From NCBI GenBank assembly GCA_963920635.1, contig OY987301.1, positions 54,194,560-54,258,559 on the forward strand: a stretch of DNA of 64,000 bases, in the 5' to 3' direction. A program made the position numbers and the translations under genes. The DNA is from Pseudeuparius sepicola (lineage: Eukaryota > Arthropoda > Insecta > Coleoptera > Anthribidae). The notes under the pieces were generated by a model. The model was not told the DNA's origin, ran no database searches, and saw only the letters and a program-made list of their open reading frames with translations. This document shows positions 11,627 through 22,224 of this stretch, one piece after another; the stretch's first letter is position 1, and every line of letters begins with the position of its first letter.

Positions 11627-14600
11627 TTAGGTGACATTGATGTTGTTGGATGATCCTGCATTCCCCATGAATTTCCTGACGGTTCGGGCTGTCGCAAGTA
11701 GTACCGCTTTCTGCATGGACCTGTAAAGACTATCAGTTAGACCCAGCTCCTTGATGTTTCTCAGCAAACTTTTTGGTATAACACCAGTTGTTGACATGAT
11801 GATTGGAATCGTCTGGACGTTCTCCATTTCCCATTGCCTTCTAATTCGTTCTTCTAAATCTCTGTACTTCGCGATCTTCTCGACTTGCTTCACACGCAGG
11901 TTGTTGTTGTTCGGGATGGCCACATCAATCAGAGTTGTCTGCCTAGAAATTTTATCAACTATTATAAGGTCCGGTCTGTTATGGGCAACTTGTTGATCTG
12001 TCAGAACTGTACGATCCCAGTACATCTTGTAGTTGCTGTTCTCAAGAACAGGCTCAGGTGTGTAGTTGTAATATGGGACCCTCTCTGCCTGCACAAGCAG
12101 CAGCTTTTCCGCCAGTTCCTGGTGCAAGATCTTGGCAACCGAATCGTGTCGTTCCTTATATTCCGTTGATGCGAACATCTGACATCCTCCTGTTATGTGC
12201 TGGATTGTTTCTGAAGTTGGGCACCCGTATCTGCATCTGTCATCCACTACCGATGCATCTCCTACAATGAATTTTAGGTAGTTGCGAGTTGGTATAACCT
12301 GATCTTGTATGGCCAGTAGGAAGCCTTCCGTCTCGGGGAACATTCGTCCCGAGGTCAGCCAATAGTTCGACGCTAACTTGTCGACATGTTCCTGGTTAAC
12401 CTCATTAGGATGCCTCCCGTGCAGCGGCTTCCCCAACCACCTCTGTAGTTTATCGTTGTCGGTTCGGTGGTGATTTTGACGCTCGTGTTCCGTCAGACGT
12501 AGCGGTGTTGAGACGTCTGCTCCGCATATAGCCCTATGTAGTGTGGAGCTGTTGGCCTGCCTGTAGAAATAATTACGCAGATTTAATATTTGTTGGTCCA
12601 ATTGCTTGCTGAGATCTGCCAATCCTCTTCCTCCTAGTTGACGTGGCAGAGTTGTTCTTTCTACGGCGCTACGGGGATGATGTTTATGAGCTTTTGTCAG
12701 TAGTGTCCTAACTTTTCGTTGCAGGTTGTTGATGTCCGTGTTGGTCCAATTCACTATTCCGAACGAATAACTGAGTACAGAGCACGCATACGTGTTCAGG
12801 GCCTTAAACAAATTCCTGCTGTTAAGATCAGTTCGCACTACTTGTCTTACTCTCTTGATGAATTCATTCGTTAAATCAGTCTTCATTGTTCGATGGTCTA
12901 TCCTTTGAGCTTGTTTCATCCCGAGATACTTGTATGTATCTCCCATACTCATTGCTTCGATCTCCTGGCCGTCCTGCATCTCGTGTGCGCTTTGTTCGAG
13001 CTTTCCCCGGATGATATTAAGGGTGCGGCACTTGTCCAGTCCAAACAGCATTCCGATGTCCCTGGAGAACTCCTCTACAATTTTAAGCATTTGCGTTAGT
13101 TGGTTTTTGGTTGCGGCGATCAGTTTTAAATCATCCATATATAATAGGTGATTCAACTTGATCGCTTCTGCGTTGTTGCTTTTGATAGCGAAGCCATATT
13201 TTGTAGAGTTTAACCGATGTGATAGAGGGTTCATCGCCATGCAGAACCACAGTGGACTGAGTGAATCTCCTTGGAAAATCCCTCTTCGGATGTTGATTGT
13301 GTCGGTCTCGATGTTACTGTTTGCGGTTCTGAGTTGTATCTTAGTGCGCCAGGTTGTCATAACGTGTTCTAAAAAGGAAACTGTATGATGATCTATTTTA
13401 TACAGCTTTAAGATACCTGTGAGCCAGTCGTGAGGTACGGAATCAAATGCTTTTTTGTAGTCCACATAAGCCATGTGGAGGTTTCGTTGCTTGGAATGAG
13501 CCTGGTTGCAGATGACAGAGTCTATGATGAGTTGCTCTTTGCATCCCATTGCGCCCTTCGAGCAGCCCTTCTGCTGCATTGCAATGATGTTGTTCCGCTC
13601 GCAGTGAGCATATATTCGCTGCGTAAGGCAAGATGTGATTATCTTGTACAGCGTAGGCAAGCAGGTTATTGGGCGGTACTTGGCAGGGTTATCCGTATTC
13701 CTCTGGTCTTTTGGTAACAGGTAGGTTGCACCCTGTGTAAGAAACAATGGCATTTTCAGAGGATCGAGCAAGACTTCATTAATTAAGGTAGTTATCTGTT
13801 CATGCGTGCACCACAACTTCTTAATCCAATAATTTTGGAGATGATCTGGACCTGGTGCCTTCCAGTTGTGGGAATTCTTGATGACATCGGAGACCTCAGC
13901 GGTTGTGAATTGCTCGTGTTGCATCTGGCTATAGTTCCGGCCCATCTCGCGTTCTTCGCTGATCCAGCTTGCACTGACATTGTATGGACCTGGTGTGGCA
14001 AGTTGATTTCTCCAGAAACCGTCGACCTGTTCTCTGCTAGGGTAACTCGCATTTGTGGCATCGGCGCTAGAATTAAAAGCACGGTAGAAACCCTTTTCTG
14101 ATCGTTCAAAGAGTTTGTTGTCTCGTTTCCTGTTGTTACTAGCCTTGTATCTCCTCAGACGCCCTGCGAAAACAGAAAGTTTTTGTTTTAATGTGTCAAG
14201 ACATTGTTGAGCAGTGATGTTCGCGTGGTCATGCCGAGAATGCATTTGGGTGCGGCTCATTATTGCCTGCACCGCCCTCTGGATCCTTCTAGTTCTAACT
14301 CCTCTGATATATTCCGTCACTTGTCCTATGTCTTTACGGAGACTCTCGATCTTCCGATTTAGTCGCATTTCCCATTGAGCCATTCGTGGTTCTGGTCTTG
14401 CACGATTCAACTCTTGGGCCGTTCGGATCTTGGCACCCATTACAGTGGTGACTGCCGTTGCGGCACAGTAGATTAACATGTGCATACGTTCTAATGTTGG
14501 TGTCACTGAAACATAGTTTGGTAAAATTCGTGTGTTCATAAGATCGAGCACGATCGCAAGTTTCCTGGAAGAATTTAATCTTGGTAGCGGTGGCCTGCTC

Positions 14601-15238
14601 AGTGGGTCTGTGCCTTCGTATCGCAATACTGCCTGTCTCATATGTGCGTTTAAGCCTTCAAAATGTTCTTCGTTAACCGATTCCAGACTCTCGGTTGTTG
14701 GTTCTACCGTTTCGGCTTCTAGTTGTTGTCCAGGCGCTTGAAGTTCCCCATTGTTGTTGTTGTCATCTATGTCTATGTGTTCGCCGTGGATCTCTAGCTC
14801 AACTTCCCGTTTGATAGCGTTAAGTCGCGTTTCTGGAATTCGGTTATTTCTTAGAATAGTTCGATACTGATCTGACACTCTTTGTTCAGACACTTGCATG
14901 TGTGGAAACTCTCTGCAGAACTCGGCATGCAGTTGTTGTCGGTAGCCGATCATCTCTTGTCCTAAGTTTGTCACCCTGTAAAAAATACGCATAATCGATT
15001 CATTCATGGACACAGTCCATTTCATGCGTCGTCGTTGTAATCCCGCTTCTGTGAACGCTGGCTGAAGTTCCCGCGCAGCACCTTCGGTGGGTGGAACCCT
15101 AGTTCTCGTTTGGCTCCCATGTTGTAGATGTTCGTGTTGTTGTTGGGCTGTAGCTGTTTGTGCAACAGGGGCCCGCCTCATCAGCGCCCTGTCACCGACG
15201 TCCCGCTCGCTGTCATGTCCAGCGCCGGCTCCAGACAT
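11627..15238 (-). CDS. Intact Dong/R4-like polyprotein: Myb-like domain, reverse transcriptase, CCHC, restriction-like endonuclease
   Basis: An unbroken 1203-codon ORF starting at the first ATG after the TTA tract. Residues about 72-150 (KWTVSMNES...) resemble a Myb/SANT-type DNA-binding region of this clade. The reverse transcriptase spans about 450-750, with AFDSVPHDWL, the intact FQGDSLSPLWF box and YMDDLKL at about 700. A CCHC knuckle (C-x3-C-x7-H-x4-C) lies near 1000. The restriction-like endonuclease core (RPDLIIVDK, IDVAIP) is near 1088-1105. The family nicks TAA repeats and copies its RNA into the site. All catalytic motifs are present, so this copy could be active or recently active. 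The window contains 5'-truncated copies that share its sequence closely. Confidence 0.92.
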   Translation of the reverse strand: MSGAGAGHDSERDVGDRALMRRAPVAQTATAQQQHEHLQHGSQTRTRVPPTEGAARELQPAFTEAGLQRRRMKWTVSMNESIMRIFYRVTNLGQEMIGYRQQLHAEFCREFPHMQVSEQRVSDQYRTILRNNRIPETRLNAIKREVELEIHGEHIDIDDNNNNGELQAPGQQLEAETVEPTTESLESVNEEHFEGLNAHMRQAVLRYEGTDPLSRPPLPRLNSSRKLAIVLDLMNTRILPNYVSVTPTLERMHMLIYCAATAVTTVMGAKIRTAQELNRARPEPRMAQWEMRLNRKIESLRKDIGQVTEYIRGVRTRRIQRAVQAIMSRTQMHSRHDHANITAQQCLDTLKQKLSVFAGRLRRYKASNNRKRDNKLFERSEKGFYRAFNSSADATNASYPSREQVDGFWRNQLATPGPYNVSASWISEEREMGRNYSQMQHEQFTTAEVSDVIKNSHNWKAPGPDHLQNYWIKKLWCTHEQITTLINEVLLDPLKMPLFLTQGATYLLPKDQRNTDNPAKYRPITCLPTLYKIITSCLTQRIYAHCERNNIIAMQQKGCSKGAMGCKEQLIIDSVICNQAHSKQRNLHMAYVDYKKAFDSVPHDWLTGILKLYKIDHHTVSFLEHVMTTWRTKIQLRTANSNIETDTINIRRGIFQGDSLSPLWFCMAMNPLSHRLNSTKYGFAIKSNNAEAIKLNHLLYMDDLKLIAATKNQLTQMLKIVEEFSRDIGMLFGLDKCRTLNIIRGKLEQSAHEMQDGQEIEAMSMGDTYKYLGMKQAQRIDHRTMKTDLTNEFIKRVRQVVRTDLNSRNLFKALNTYACSVLSYSFGIVNWTNTDINNLQRKVRTLLTKAHKHHPRSAVERTTLPRQLGGRGLADLSKQLDQQILNLRNYFYRQANSSTLHRAICGADVSTPLRLTEHERQNHHRTDNDKLQRWLGKPLHGRHPNEVNQEHVDKLASNYWLTSGRMFPETEGFLLAIQDQVIPTRNYLKFIVGDASVVDDRCRYGCPTSETIQHITGGCQMFASTEYKERHDSVAKILHQELAEKLLLVQAERVPYYNYTPEPVLENSNYKMYWDRTVLTDQQVAHNRPDLIIVDKISRQTTLIDVAIPNNNNLRVKQVEKIAKYRDLEERIRRQWEMENVQTIPIIMSTTGVIPKSLLRNIKELGLTDSLYRSMQKAVLLATARTVRKFMGNAGSSNNINVT

Positions 15239-15271
15239 GCCCTGGCGATCCCCAGGCAGCGGCCCTATGAC

Positions 15272-15282
15272 AATTATTATTC

Positions 15283-15320
<38 letters not shown>
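15272..15320. repeat. (TTA)n flanking the 5' end of Dong copy D
   Basis: A TTA run of about 16 units with one TTC variant. It is the target site in which copy D sits. Confidence 0.95.
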
Positions 15321-15328
15321 GACAGGGA

Positions 15329-15458
15329 GCACTTATAACAACCTTATAAACCTTAAAAAGTTTTCATGATTAAACCTTAGTGTACGAACCTACGCACTTA
15401 TAACAACCTTATAAACCTTAAAAAGTTTTCATGATTAAACCTTAGTGTACGAACCTAC
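15329..15458. repeat. Tandem duplication, 2 x 65 bp
   Basis: Two nearly identical 65-bp units beginning GCACTTATAAC, offset exactly 65 bp. No coding content. Confidence 0.9.
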
Positions 15459-17613
15459 GTACTTAAATAGATGGCTACGTACCTATATCAATATTAACAA
15501 TAACAGACTTTTATTATATTTAAGACAAATACTAATTTTAAAATATCTTAGTTAAAACATATCAATCATCTTATTTTTGTTTGCCATTATTAAGAATGAA
15601 ATATTGTTTCTATACCTAATACCTGCTATTCCAAAAATAATTAATATTAACAAGAAGTTCAAGGTCCGTCGGCCGGCAATTTTTTGTCTCTTTTACAGAT
15701 CAGTGTCGTGACGTAGAAAGTGAACAACTGGTTTTAAACTGTATATGCACTTCTTGAATCGCTGAATTAATTATTATTCTGAAAATATAAAAACGGTCAT
15801 ATAATTTTTGGGGTTTTCTGGAATTTACTTTTTAAACCTGGGTGTCGCCTGATATTTTGTTATATCGCTACGCTCTGAGGTGAAGATTCGTTTTTCCTTG
15901 TTTGTTTTTGTATCTACTCTTTTCCTAAATGAACTGTGGGCGGGACCAACCTAAAAGATTTTTTTAAATACATAGGTAATTTAAAAGGAGTACCAAATTT
16001 AGTAATAAGTGCACACACAGTACATACCGTTTTGCAAATGTCCTTCAACTCGTGCCTTTTGAAAATATTCTGTACAGCCTCTCTGTTATTTTCCAGCTGA
16101 GCTATTTGTCAGGGCGTGGCGTAAAACTCTGGCTTCGACCTCTCAGGATAAAAACTAATATTACTATTGTAATAATTTAATTTAATTACCGCTTCTTATT
16201 AAATTTTCTTAAAAAAATGGTACTTTTCAAAATATACTGTGCATTTCCTCTGATATTTACACCAGCTGTTGTTTTTTTTTTGCCTGGACGAAACAAGTGG
16301 GCGTTGTCCACTCAGGAATATCAGTGCCTGAACATATTTTTATTTAATAAAACCATTATTTTATTGTAATAATACACTGTTCACCTGTTTTAATTATTAT
16401 TCGTTTCCAATACTAGATTACACTAATATTTTAGTATAATTCTACGTTTAACTGCGTTCTGCAGGAATGTATGTCATTGACAAGTTGTGGTTACGTGGAA
16501 TGAAGCGCACAGGAAAATAACCTTCGTGCTACTCTCGGTCGGTACGGACGGAATATTAAAAACTATAGGCATCAAGGATAACTTGCAGATGGCAGCAATA
16601 AAGTCATAATGCAAAATAAAGATTTCACTTTTAAGTACATATTCATAAAGAATACAGGTTTCGCGCAACACAGGAATGAAAGACTGAGGATTGCATAAGT
16701 AGTACCAAGGAGGTCCTGTAGGTGGCGATAATACAAACCAAATGCAGTTTTCGTTTACCAAATATTCAGGTTTGAATATAAAATGTCTACAGCTGTTGTC
16801 CCACTGTTTAATAAAATACCGGTCGCAAAGTTGAAGGCCAGTTCTTCTGGAATTTGGCCAGTCTACTCGTTATAATTATTATTCGGCGGGCGGCCAGTCG
16901 TGTGGAGAGAAGTGTTATAAATACGTATGAATGTGCAGATAAATCGGTGTATCGGATAACGTCATTTTTCAAGATATGTAATAATTTTTGGTTATACCTT
17001 ATGCCCAGCGGCTCTTATCTAAGGTCTCTGGACGTATCAGGTATTTCCGGATATTTTTGCTATTTCAACGGGATGTTTCAGTGTTATACATGCAACCTTG
17101 GGCTTAGTCGGAGTGGAGTAAGTACCAAAAACCAATTTTCTTAATATTGTTCATGTATAACATATGTCGCGTGGGTGCTATGACTATGAATACGTGCGTG
17201 ATAGTACAGCGAAATTTACTAATCCAATGTTTGTCTGTTTGCCTTCTCATTAGAGATTAGAGGGGTACCTGCAATTGACTGATGTGAATGGGGAAAGAGA
17301 GGGAGGGGGGAGAAAAGTGCTTTCATTTAATTGTTCTGAACCTGTTTTTATAGGTCAGGTACGTGGGAGGAAAAAATAATTTGGCAAACGTAAGTTACAA
17401 GGATATATTATACCGGTCTTTTAGGTCATCGACCTGTTGAGTGTGGGGGTGAAAAAAATGGTTTAGGTTAGGGTATTTTTTCAGCTGTTGACCCATGTCG
17501 GTAATGCAGATTCCATACTTAACCACCAAGAGGGATAGGTATATAATTATATGAGTTAGAAAGAGATAGAGATGTCTGGCTGTCTGTCTGTCTCAACCGG
17601 CCCACTATCTACT
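15459..17613. other. AT-rich spacer without recognised genes
   Basis: About 2.1 kb. Short ORFs on both strands (for example 16474-16761 minus and 16854-17144 plus) show no motif, no family resemblance and no promoter. No repeat structure was seen beyond homopolymers. Confidence 0.6.
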
Positions 17614-17706
17614 CACGCACGCACGCCACGTTTCACGCACACACGCACGTACGCCACGTTTCACGCACACACGCACGCACGCCACGCACGGACGCCACGC
17701 GCGCGA
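17614..17706. repeat. ACGC-rich minisatellite, 28-bp period
   Basis: Units containing GCCACGTTTCACGCACAC recur 28 bp apart (17625 and 17653), followed by a degenerate third unit. Embedded (CACG)n runs suggest slippage. Confidence 0.8.
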
Positions 17707-17720
17707 CTCATGGTTCTGCG

Positions 17721-17730
17721 TATATATAAA
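17721..17730 (+). promoter_or_regulatory. TATA box of P1 packaging ATPase
   Basis: TATATATAAA about 40 bp upstream of the ATG at 17762. Comparable TATA boxes precede several P2 and P3 genes. Confidence 0.55.
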
Positions 17731-17761
17731 GTTGAACGTGACAATCGTGTTTGTGTTTAAA

Positions 17762-18577
17762 ATGCACTTCCAGCAGCAACATATAGCACTTCCAATTGCA
17801 AATTTAGATAATGAAAACGGGAACTGAACTGAACAAAATCTAAACATAGCAGACTGCTACCAAATTCAATTAGAGCCATTTTCTGCGGGCCCAGCGGCTG
17901 TGGAAAGACGAACGCTCTTCTCAGTTTAATATTTAACGAAAACGGGGTCAAATTCGAGAACATTTACGTGTATAGTAAATCGTTATATCAACCAAAATAC
18001 AAGTTATTGCAAGATGTACTCGAAAATATCAAAGGCGTTAGGTACTACCCCTTTACAGCTAACGATGACGTAATCGATCAGAGTGAGGCTCGCGAGAATT
18101 CCGTTTTTATTTTTGACGATGTGTCATGTTGTAAACAAAACAAAATAAGAGAGTATGTCTCTATGTGTCGACATAAGGGCATAGACGCCATACCTTTGCC
18201 AGACTTACTCAAAAATACCCAAACAACTTATTCGAGACAACTGTAATATGATTGTACTTTTTAAACAAGACGAAATTAATCTCAAACACGTCTACGACGA
18301 GCAAGTATCACCGGATATCACCTACGAAGAATTTAAAAAGCTCTGTCAGGAGTGTTGGAGAGACCAGTATGGCACTTTCGTAATTGTCAAAGATTTCGGT
18401 TTAAACAGCGGGCGGTATAGGAAAGGATTCGACAAGTATATAAGGCTGCAGAAGACATTTATTTGTCATCATGCCGTTAACATCATCAGAACAAATCGCC
18501 AAGGCGCAACGTTCCAAGAAAATCAAGGAACTTACCCGATCAATAAAAAAAAAATACACGGCTTTAAAATTAGGTAG
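17762..18577 (+). pseudogene. P1 packaging ATPase (A32/FtsK-HerA type), broken
   Basis: The start aligns with the P2 copy (ALPIANLD against SLPIENLD). An early stop near 17826 and several frame changes follow. The Walker A region (GPSGCGKT in P2) is present but out of frame near 17887-17915. From about 17968 a clean stretch shows YSKSLYQPK and the Walker B FIFDDV at about 18108. Another frameshift near 18240 precedes VLFKQDEINL, and the C-terminal part ends with GFDKYIR. The family pumps genomes into capsids in Polintons and large DNA viruses. The original stop is lost and the frame runs into the next gene. Confidence 0.82.
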
Positions 18578-19528
18578 ATTTGAAGAAGACGAGGCTCTTG
18601 AGAAGTTTTCAAGCCGGTAACGCGCGAACTCGGAAAGATTGATAGCAACAACGCCTCATTGTTTAGTAGTTTAAAACTGGAACCAAAAAAAGAAGAAAAT
18701 ATCGTAGAAGCTATAGATCAATCTAAAGAGGAGGAGGGAATTGAAGAGAGGTTAAACAGGAAGCTTGAAGTGTTGAGAACAAGCATAGAAAAAGCTCGTT
18801 TACCTTTCTTTCATAACGAGAAGACGTACTCAACGGATACCATTCCACCAAATGACGACGCGGTATTTGGTGACAATGTTGACATATCTACTCGTAGATA
18901 CCCTCCAGAAGTTCACCAAGAATACATGGAATCGTACCCTGAGATTGCGAGACCTTATATCACAGGACACACTGACAAATTACCGATAATTGACAAGGTC
19001 TATGGTCCAGTTTATGCCGCCTCTCAGTCAAAATGGTATCTAGGAGACAAACTTATCGATTTTGATAGAACGACAGGAGATATCATCGTCGACGGAAAAG
19101 ATCGATTTACAGGTACAAAAGGGCTCTATAGTTTAATTTTTCACGATGATCCTCAAAGCGACAAGGAAGACAGAGAAAACTACAAAGCTATTTTGGATAT
19201 TGCCGGTGTCCATCTAGATGCAGCTGGAAGAATGAAGGGTACATCTCGTGACAAGTACACGCAAATCATTAAACCTTTCTTTAGACCAGCTGCCATACCT
19301 ATTAGGAAACCTAGCACACGTACAAAGTCGACTACTTCGATCGGAGGTGGCAGTATGAGTTTAACTTTTAACAAAAACCCGGTAGAATACGTGTACTGGA
19401 ATGATGTACACGAATTAATAGAGAGGTATAGACTGCTCGTGGCATCCCAAAACGCCGGAAATAATTCTCATGGCAACGAAATCGCCGCTATTGTAAATAA
19501 ATTAAAGGAGGCTAATATTATAAGCTAA
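18471..19528 (+). pseudogene. P1 DUF8207-like protein, one frameshift
   Basis: The ATG at 18471 opens SSEQIAKAQRSKKIKEL, homologous to the P2 gene at 35201. A single-base frameshift near 18601 moves the frame to the long segment at 18659-19528. The core (about 18990-19270) reads IDKVYGPVYAASQSKWYLG, then FTGTKGLYSLIF and DIAGVHLDAAGRMKG. The C-terminus has PVEYVYWNDV and a helical tail. I recall this block as DUF8207, found in Polinton-like elements, but could not check. Its function is unknown. It sits directly after the ATPase, as in P2. Confidence 0.75.
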
Positions 19529-19568
19529 TAAATACAAATACACCGAGTGATATTAAGTTATTTTAAAA

Positions 19569-20150
19569 ATGAGCGTCAACAAGTTCGGACAGTATTCTCA
19601 CTCCAGAACAAACGTCCAGAATTCTCATGTATCTATATCTCTGGGTGGGGTCATATTGGAATTAACTCCTGACGGTGCTATAGATGCGATGAATTTAAAA
19701 ATTAGCAATCTTGACACCCCGATCGAAAACGAAGACGCAGCCACCAAAGAATACACCGACCGTAGCATGAAAAACGTTCAAAATAATACAACCAAAACAT
19801 TAAATTCCGTTATTAAAGATACGAATATGCTCATAAAAGAGTCCCAGCTTGCCACGCAAAAAGAAGTAAAAGCAAAAATAGATTCTGAACTAGGTAAAGC
19901 CTGTAAACTTGCGAAAGATACGAAAATATATTTGACAGAAATATCGGTTATTAAGGAACAAATTCAAAAAATACAGGATAAAATTGAAAATGTAGAAAAT
20001 GGTCTTAAAACTAGAGTAAATGCTATGGAAATAGCAGCGGAGAAAGCTATTTTGGAAATCAATAAAAGGAGCGAAATGGCGCATAGAAAAATAGAAACGG
20101 TTCAGCAATGGTCCGAAACACCTGCAAAGAAACCAAAAATTAAAACATGA
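19569..20150 (+). CDS. P1 fibre-like coiled-coil protein
   Basis: 193 codons, intact. It begins MSVNKFGQYS and has the segment NLDTPIENEDAATKEYTD (about residues 46-63), which resembles the DAATKxYVD motif at the start of phage tail-fibre shafts. The rest is a long, lysine/glutamate-rich predicted coiled coil (about 65-180) ending in a basic KKPKIK tail. The position between the DUF8207-like gene and the integrase matches two shorter paralogues in P2. A trimeric capsid fibre or spike is a reasonable guess, not shown. Its stop codon overlaps the integrase start (ATGA at 20147-20150). Confidence 0.7.
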   Translation: MSVNKFGQYSHSRTNVQNSHVSISLGGVILELTPDGAIDAMNLKISNLDTPIENEDAATKEYTDRSMKNVQNNTTKTLNSVIKDTNMLIKESQLATQKEVKAKIDSELGKACKLAKDTKIYLTEISVIKEQIQKIQDKIENVENGLKTRVNAMEIAAEKAILEINKRSEMAHRKIETVQQWSETPAKKPKIKT

Positions 20151-21078
20151 GCTCCAATTATTCCAAAGAAAAAATCCAGCTAGTTGAGGAGTTACATAAG
20201 CCTGCACGAAAAAACTACGCCCGTCGTAGAACGGTAATAAAAGGATTAGACGATCTCTGGCAGGCGGACCTCGCCCAAGTGGATCAGTGGATCAGTATGC
20301 AAAACAAAATAGAAATTTTAAATTTATACTAGTCGTCATTGATTGTTTTTCGAAATTCGTCTGGTGTAAACCACTGAAATCAAAGGCTGGTGAAGAAGTT
20401 ACAAAGGCTTTTGCGGAAATTTTAAAAGATTCAAATAGACGACAACCTCAAAATCTTCAAACAGACCACGGAAAAGAATTCTACAACGTGCACTTTAAAA
20501 AACTGATTAATACATACAATATCAACCATTACAGTACGTTTAGCAATGCGAAAGCCGCTATTGTCGAGCGAGTGATTTTAAAAGAAAAGTTATTCAAATA
20601 TTTCAGTTTAAGCGGGAAATATAAATGGATCGATGTGCTACCTACTCTAGAACGGGACTACAATAATCAAAAACATAGAACTATCCACATGAAACCTAAA
20701 AATGTGAATAAGAGCAATGAACAACGCCTGTTGAAAACTGTTTACAGTCATTTGAAAATTTACGCTAAACAAAAATTTTAAGTTGGCGATATGGTTAGAA
20801 TAAGTAAGACTAAGCATATATTCAATAAAGGGTATATGCCCAACTGGACCACTGAACTCTTTAAAAGTGTCAAAGTGAAAGTTACTAATCCTGTCACATA
20901 TTTACTGAGGGATACGAGCGGGAATCCTATAGAGGGTGGTTTCTATACCGAAGAATTACAGAAAACTACAAATCCGGATGTTTACCTCGTGGAAAAAAAT
21001 TTGAAGAAAAAAGGGCGGAAATTATTTGGTCTGGACAAATCTCACGACTCGTGGATAGATGGCGCTAACGTTTTATGA
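20147..21078 (+). pseudogene. P1 retroviral-type integrase with chromodomain, broken
   Basis: Starts in the ATGA overlap with the fibre gene. The first catalytic Asp (QADLA) is followed by an 8-bp tandem duplication (GTGGATCA twice, about 20279-20294) that shifts the frame. It resumes with VVIDCFSKFVW and TDHGKEFYN. The region of the catalytic Glu reads IVERVILKEKLF, with a short loss compared with P2. A stop at about 20779 splits off the C-terminal part. The chromodomain-like end (VYLVEKN..., SHDSWI) is degenerate. The family inserts Polinton DNA with a 6-bp duplication. This copy is not functional. Confidence 0.85.
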
Positions 21079-21174
21079 ATATTTTGATGGTGGGGATGAA
21101 AATTTAAAAAGAGCATAATTTGAAATGTGCCATTCAGTTTGCATTAGCACATTACAGAGTACGGTTTGGTAAAA

Positions 21175-21870
21175 ATGAGCGACAGCGGTTACAGTTCTTC
21201 GAGACCTAGTTGCGACTGCAACCATGAATTGGATAGGATGATTAATTGCTACGAAGAAGAAGCGATAAAAGAAGACCACTTGATTCTGGACACGAGCTTT
21301 ACGCTAAAACCTAACAATTATTTTACTGTAGACTGTGGATTGAGCCCGGCTACATGTTTTACCCCAGCAGTACATATTATTAACCAACTGGACAATTACA
21401 ACAATGTTTATATGGATCACCTGGAATGGAGCGAGATAATTTTATGTTTGAGTAAATTGACGGAAGAATTCTTTATCCGTGATGATGCTGCTGTCGCTAC
21501 CACGAAGATTGCAGGCATGGAGTTAAGCATCATGGTCGGCTTAGATGGATTGAAAATTGTAGTACTTACAAAAAACAACATTTCTCAATATTTTGTCGAG
21601 TCAGATATTTTCGAATTACTTAGAATAGACACGATTATTTCACTAAAAATAGATTTATTGGTAAATTTTAAAATAACTGAATATTATAATAATTTTTTGG
21701 ATCGAGTCAATGAACTTTTAATGAAATGTAATCATGTTTTAAGCCCCTTAGATATAATTTTAGAATTATGTAGGGTTTCATTTACGTTGGAAACATACTG
21801 TATATTTGAACTTATGCATTTTAAAAGAGATAAGTTAGTAGCAGATTTGTATGGGAGGAGATATTTTTAA
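21175..21870 (+). CDS. P1 conserved Polinton protein of unknown function
   Basis: About 231 codons, intact. The ATG at 21175 (SDSGYSS) is preferred because the P2 homologue also starts M-x-DSGY. Shared blocks are LDTSFTL, YMDHLEW, an internal beta-rich section, FLDRVNELL and ETYCIFEL. It follows the integrase in both P1 and P2. No catalytic motif was seen. The Cys pair CDC near the N-terminus is not shared with P2. Its presence in two diverged copies with similar length supports a real gene. Confidence 0.7.
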   Translation: MSDSGYSSSRPSCDCNHELDRMINCYEEEAIKEDHLILDTSFTLKPNNYFTVDCGLSPATCFTPAVHIINQLDNYNNVYMDHLEWSEIILCLSKLTEEFFIRDDAAVATTKIAGMELSIMVGLDGLKIVVLTKNNISQYFVESDIFELLRIDTIISLKIDLLVNFKITEYYNNFLDRVNELLMKCNHVLSPLDIILELCRVSFTLETYCIFELMHFKRDKLVADLYGRRYF

Positions 21871-22224
21871 ATAAAACATTACAAAATAGTTAATTTGAAT
21901 TTTTATTTTGTTACTCTTTCCTCTACAGTCAATCGTTATTTAACAAATTAATGTTGATTTTGAGTGTTTGTATTGGGATTTTTTATTGGTTTTGATTTTT
22001 TAGTTTGTAATTAAGTTCGTATGATACGCTTATCAGGTAGTCAGGGCCAGAAATTAAAAAACTGTGGTTATTTTGAATTATTAGGTATTACTCAAACAAA
22101 GACGCCACTATGTTTTAAAGGGTTTATTTTCTTATCCAAACCATACAGGTAAAAAATATTTTACAGTTTTTGCTGTTTTTGAAAATAGCTTTTTACTCGA
22201 GAAAGAACATATTTTAATCGAAAA
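21871..22224. other. AT-rich intergenic region between convergent P1 genes
   Basis: Contains AATAAA-type signals (about 21870) just after the plus-strand gene. No ORF of note. In P2 the corresponding interval carries the zinc-finger gene, DNA polymerase and more. Here all of that is missing. Confidence 0.6.

Larger units (their letters stand above)
11509..15321 (-). mobile_element. R4/Dong-like retrotransposon, copy D, apparently full length
   Basis: About 3.8 kb flanked by TTA repeats on both sides (11486-11508 and 15272-15320). It has a short 5' UTR of about 35 nt with a small CCTGG/CCAGG hairpin, one long ORF and a 3' UTR with the conserved hairpin. No deletion relative to the other copies was found. 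Confidence 0.88.

Noticed and set aside
12058..12270. Plus-strand ORFs antisense to the Dong-like copies, repeated in several copies
   Set aside because: They recur only because the copies recur. They are shadows of the minus-strand polyprotein and have no features of their own.
16474..17144. Two ORFs of about 95 codons in the 15.5-17.5 kb spacer
   Set aside because: No motif, no homologous copy in the window and no promoter. The lengths are expected by chance.
17572..17760. ORF through the ACGC minisatellite
   Set aside because: His/Thr/Ala/Arg-rich product of the simple repeat.
20147..21078. Retroviral or Gypsy pol integrase at this site
   Set aside because: No RT or protease is adjacent. 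Gene neighbours and sequence match the Polinton integrase of P2.
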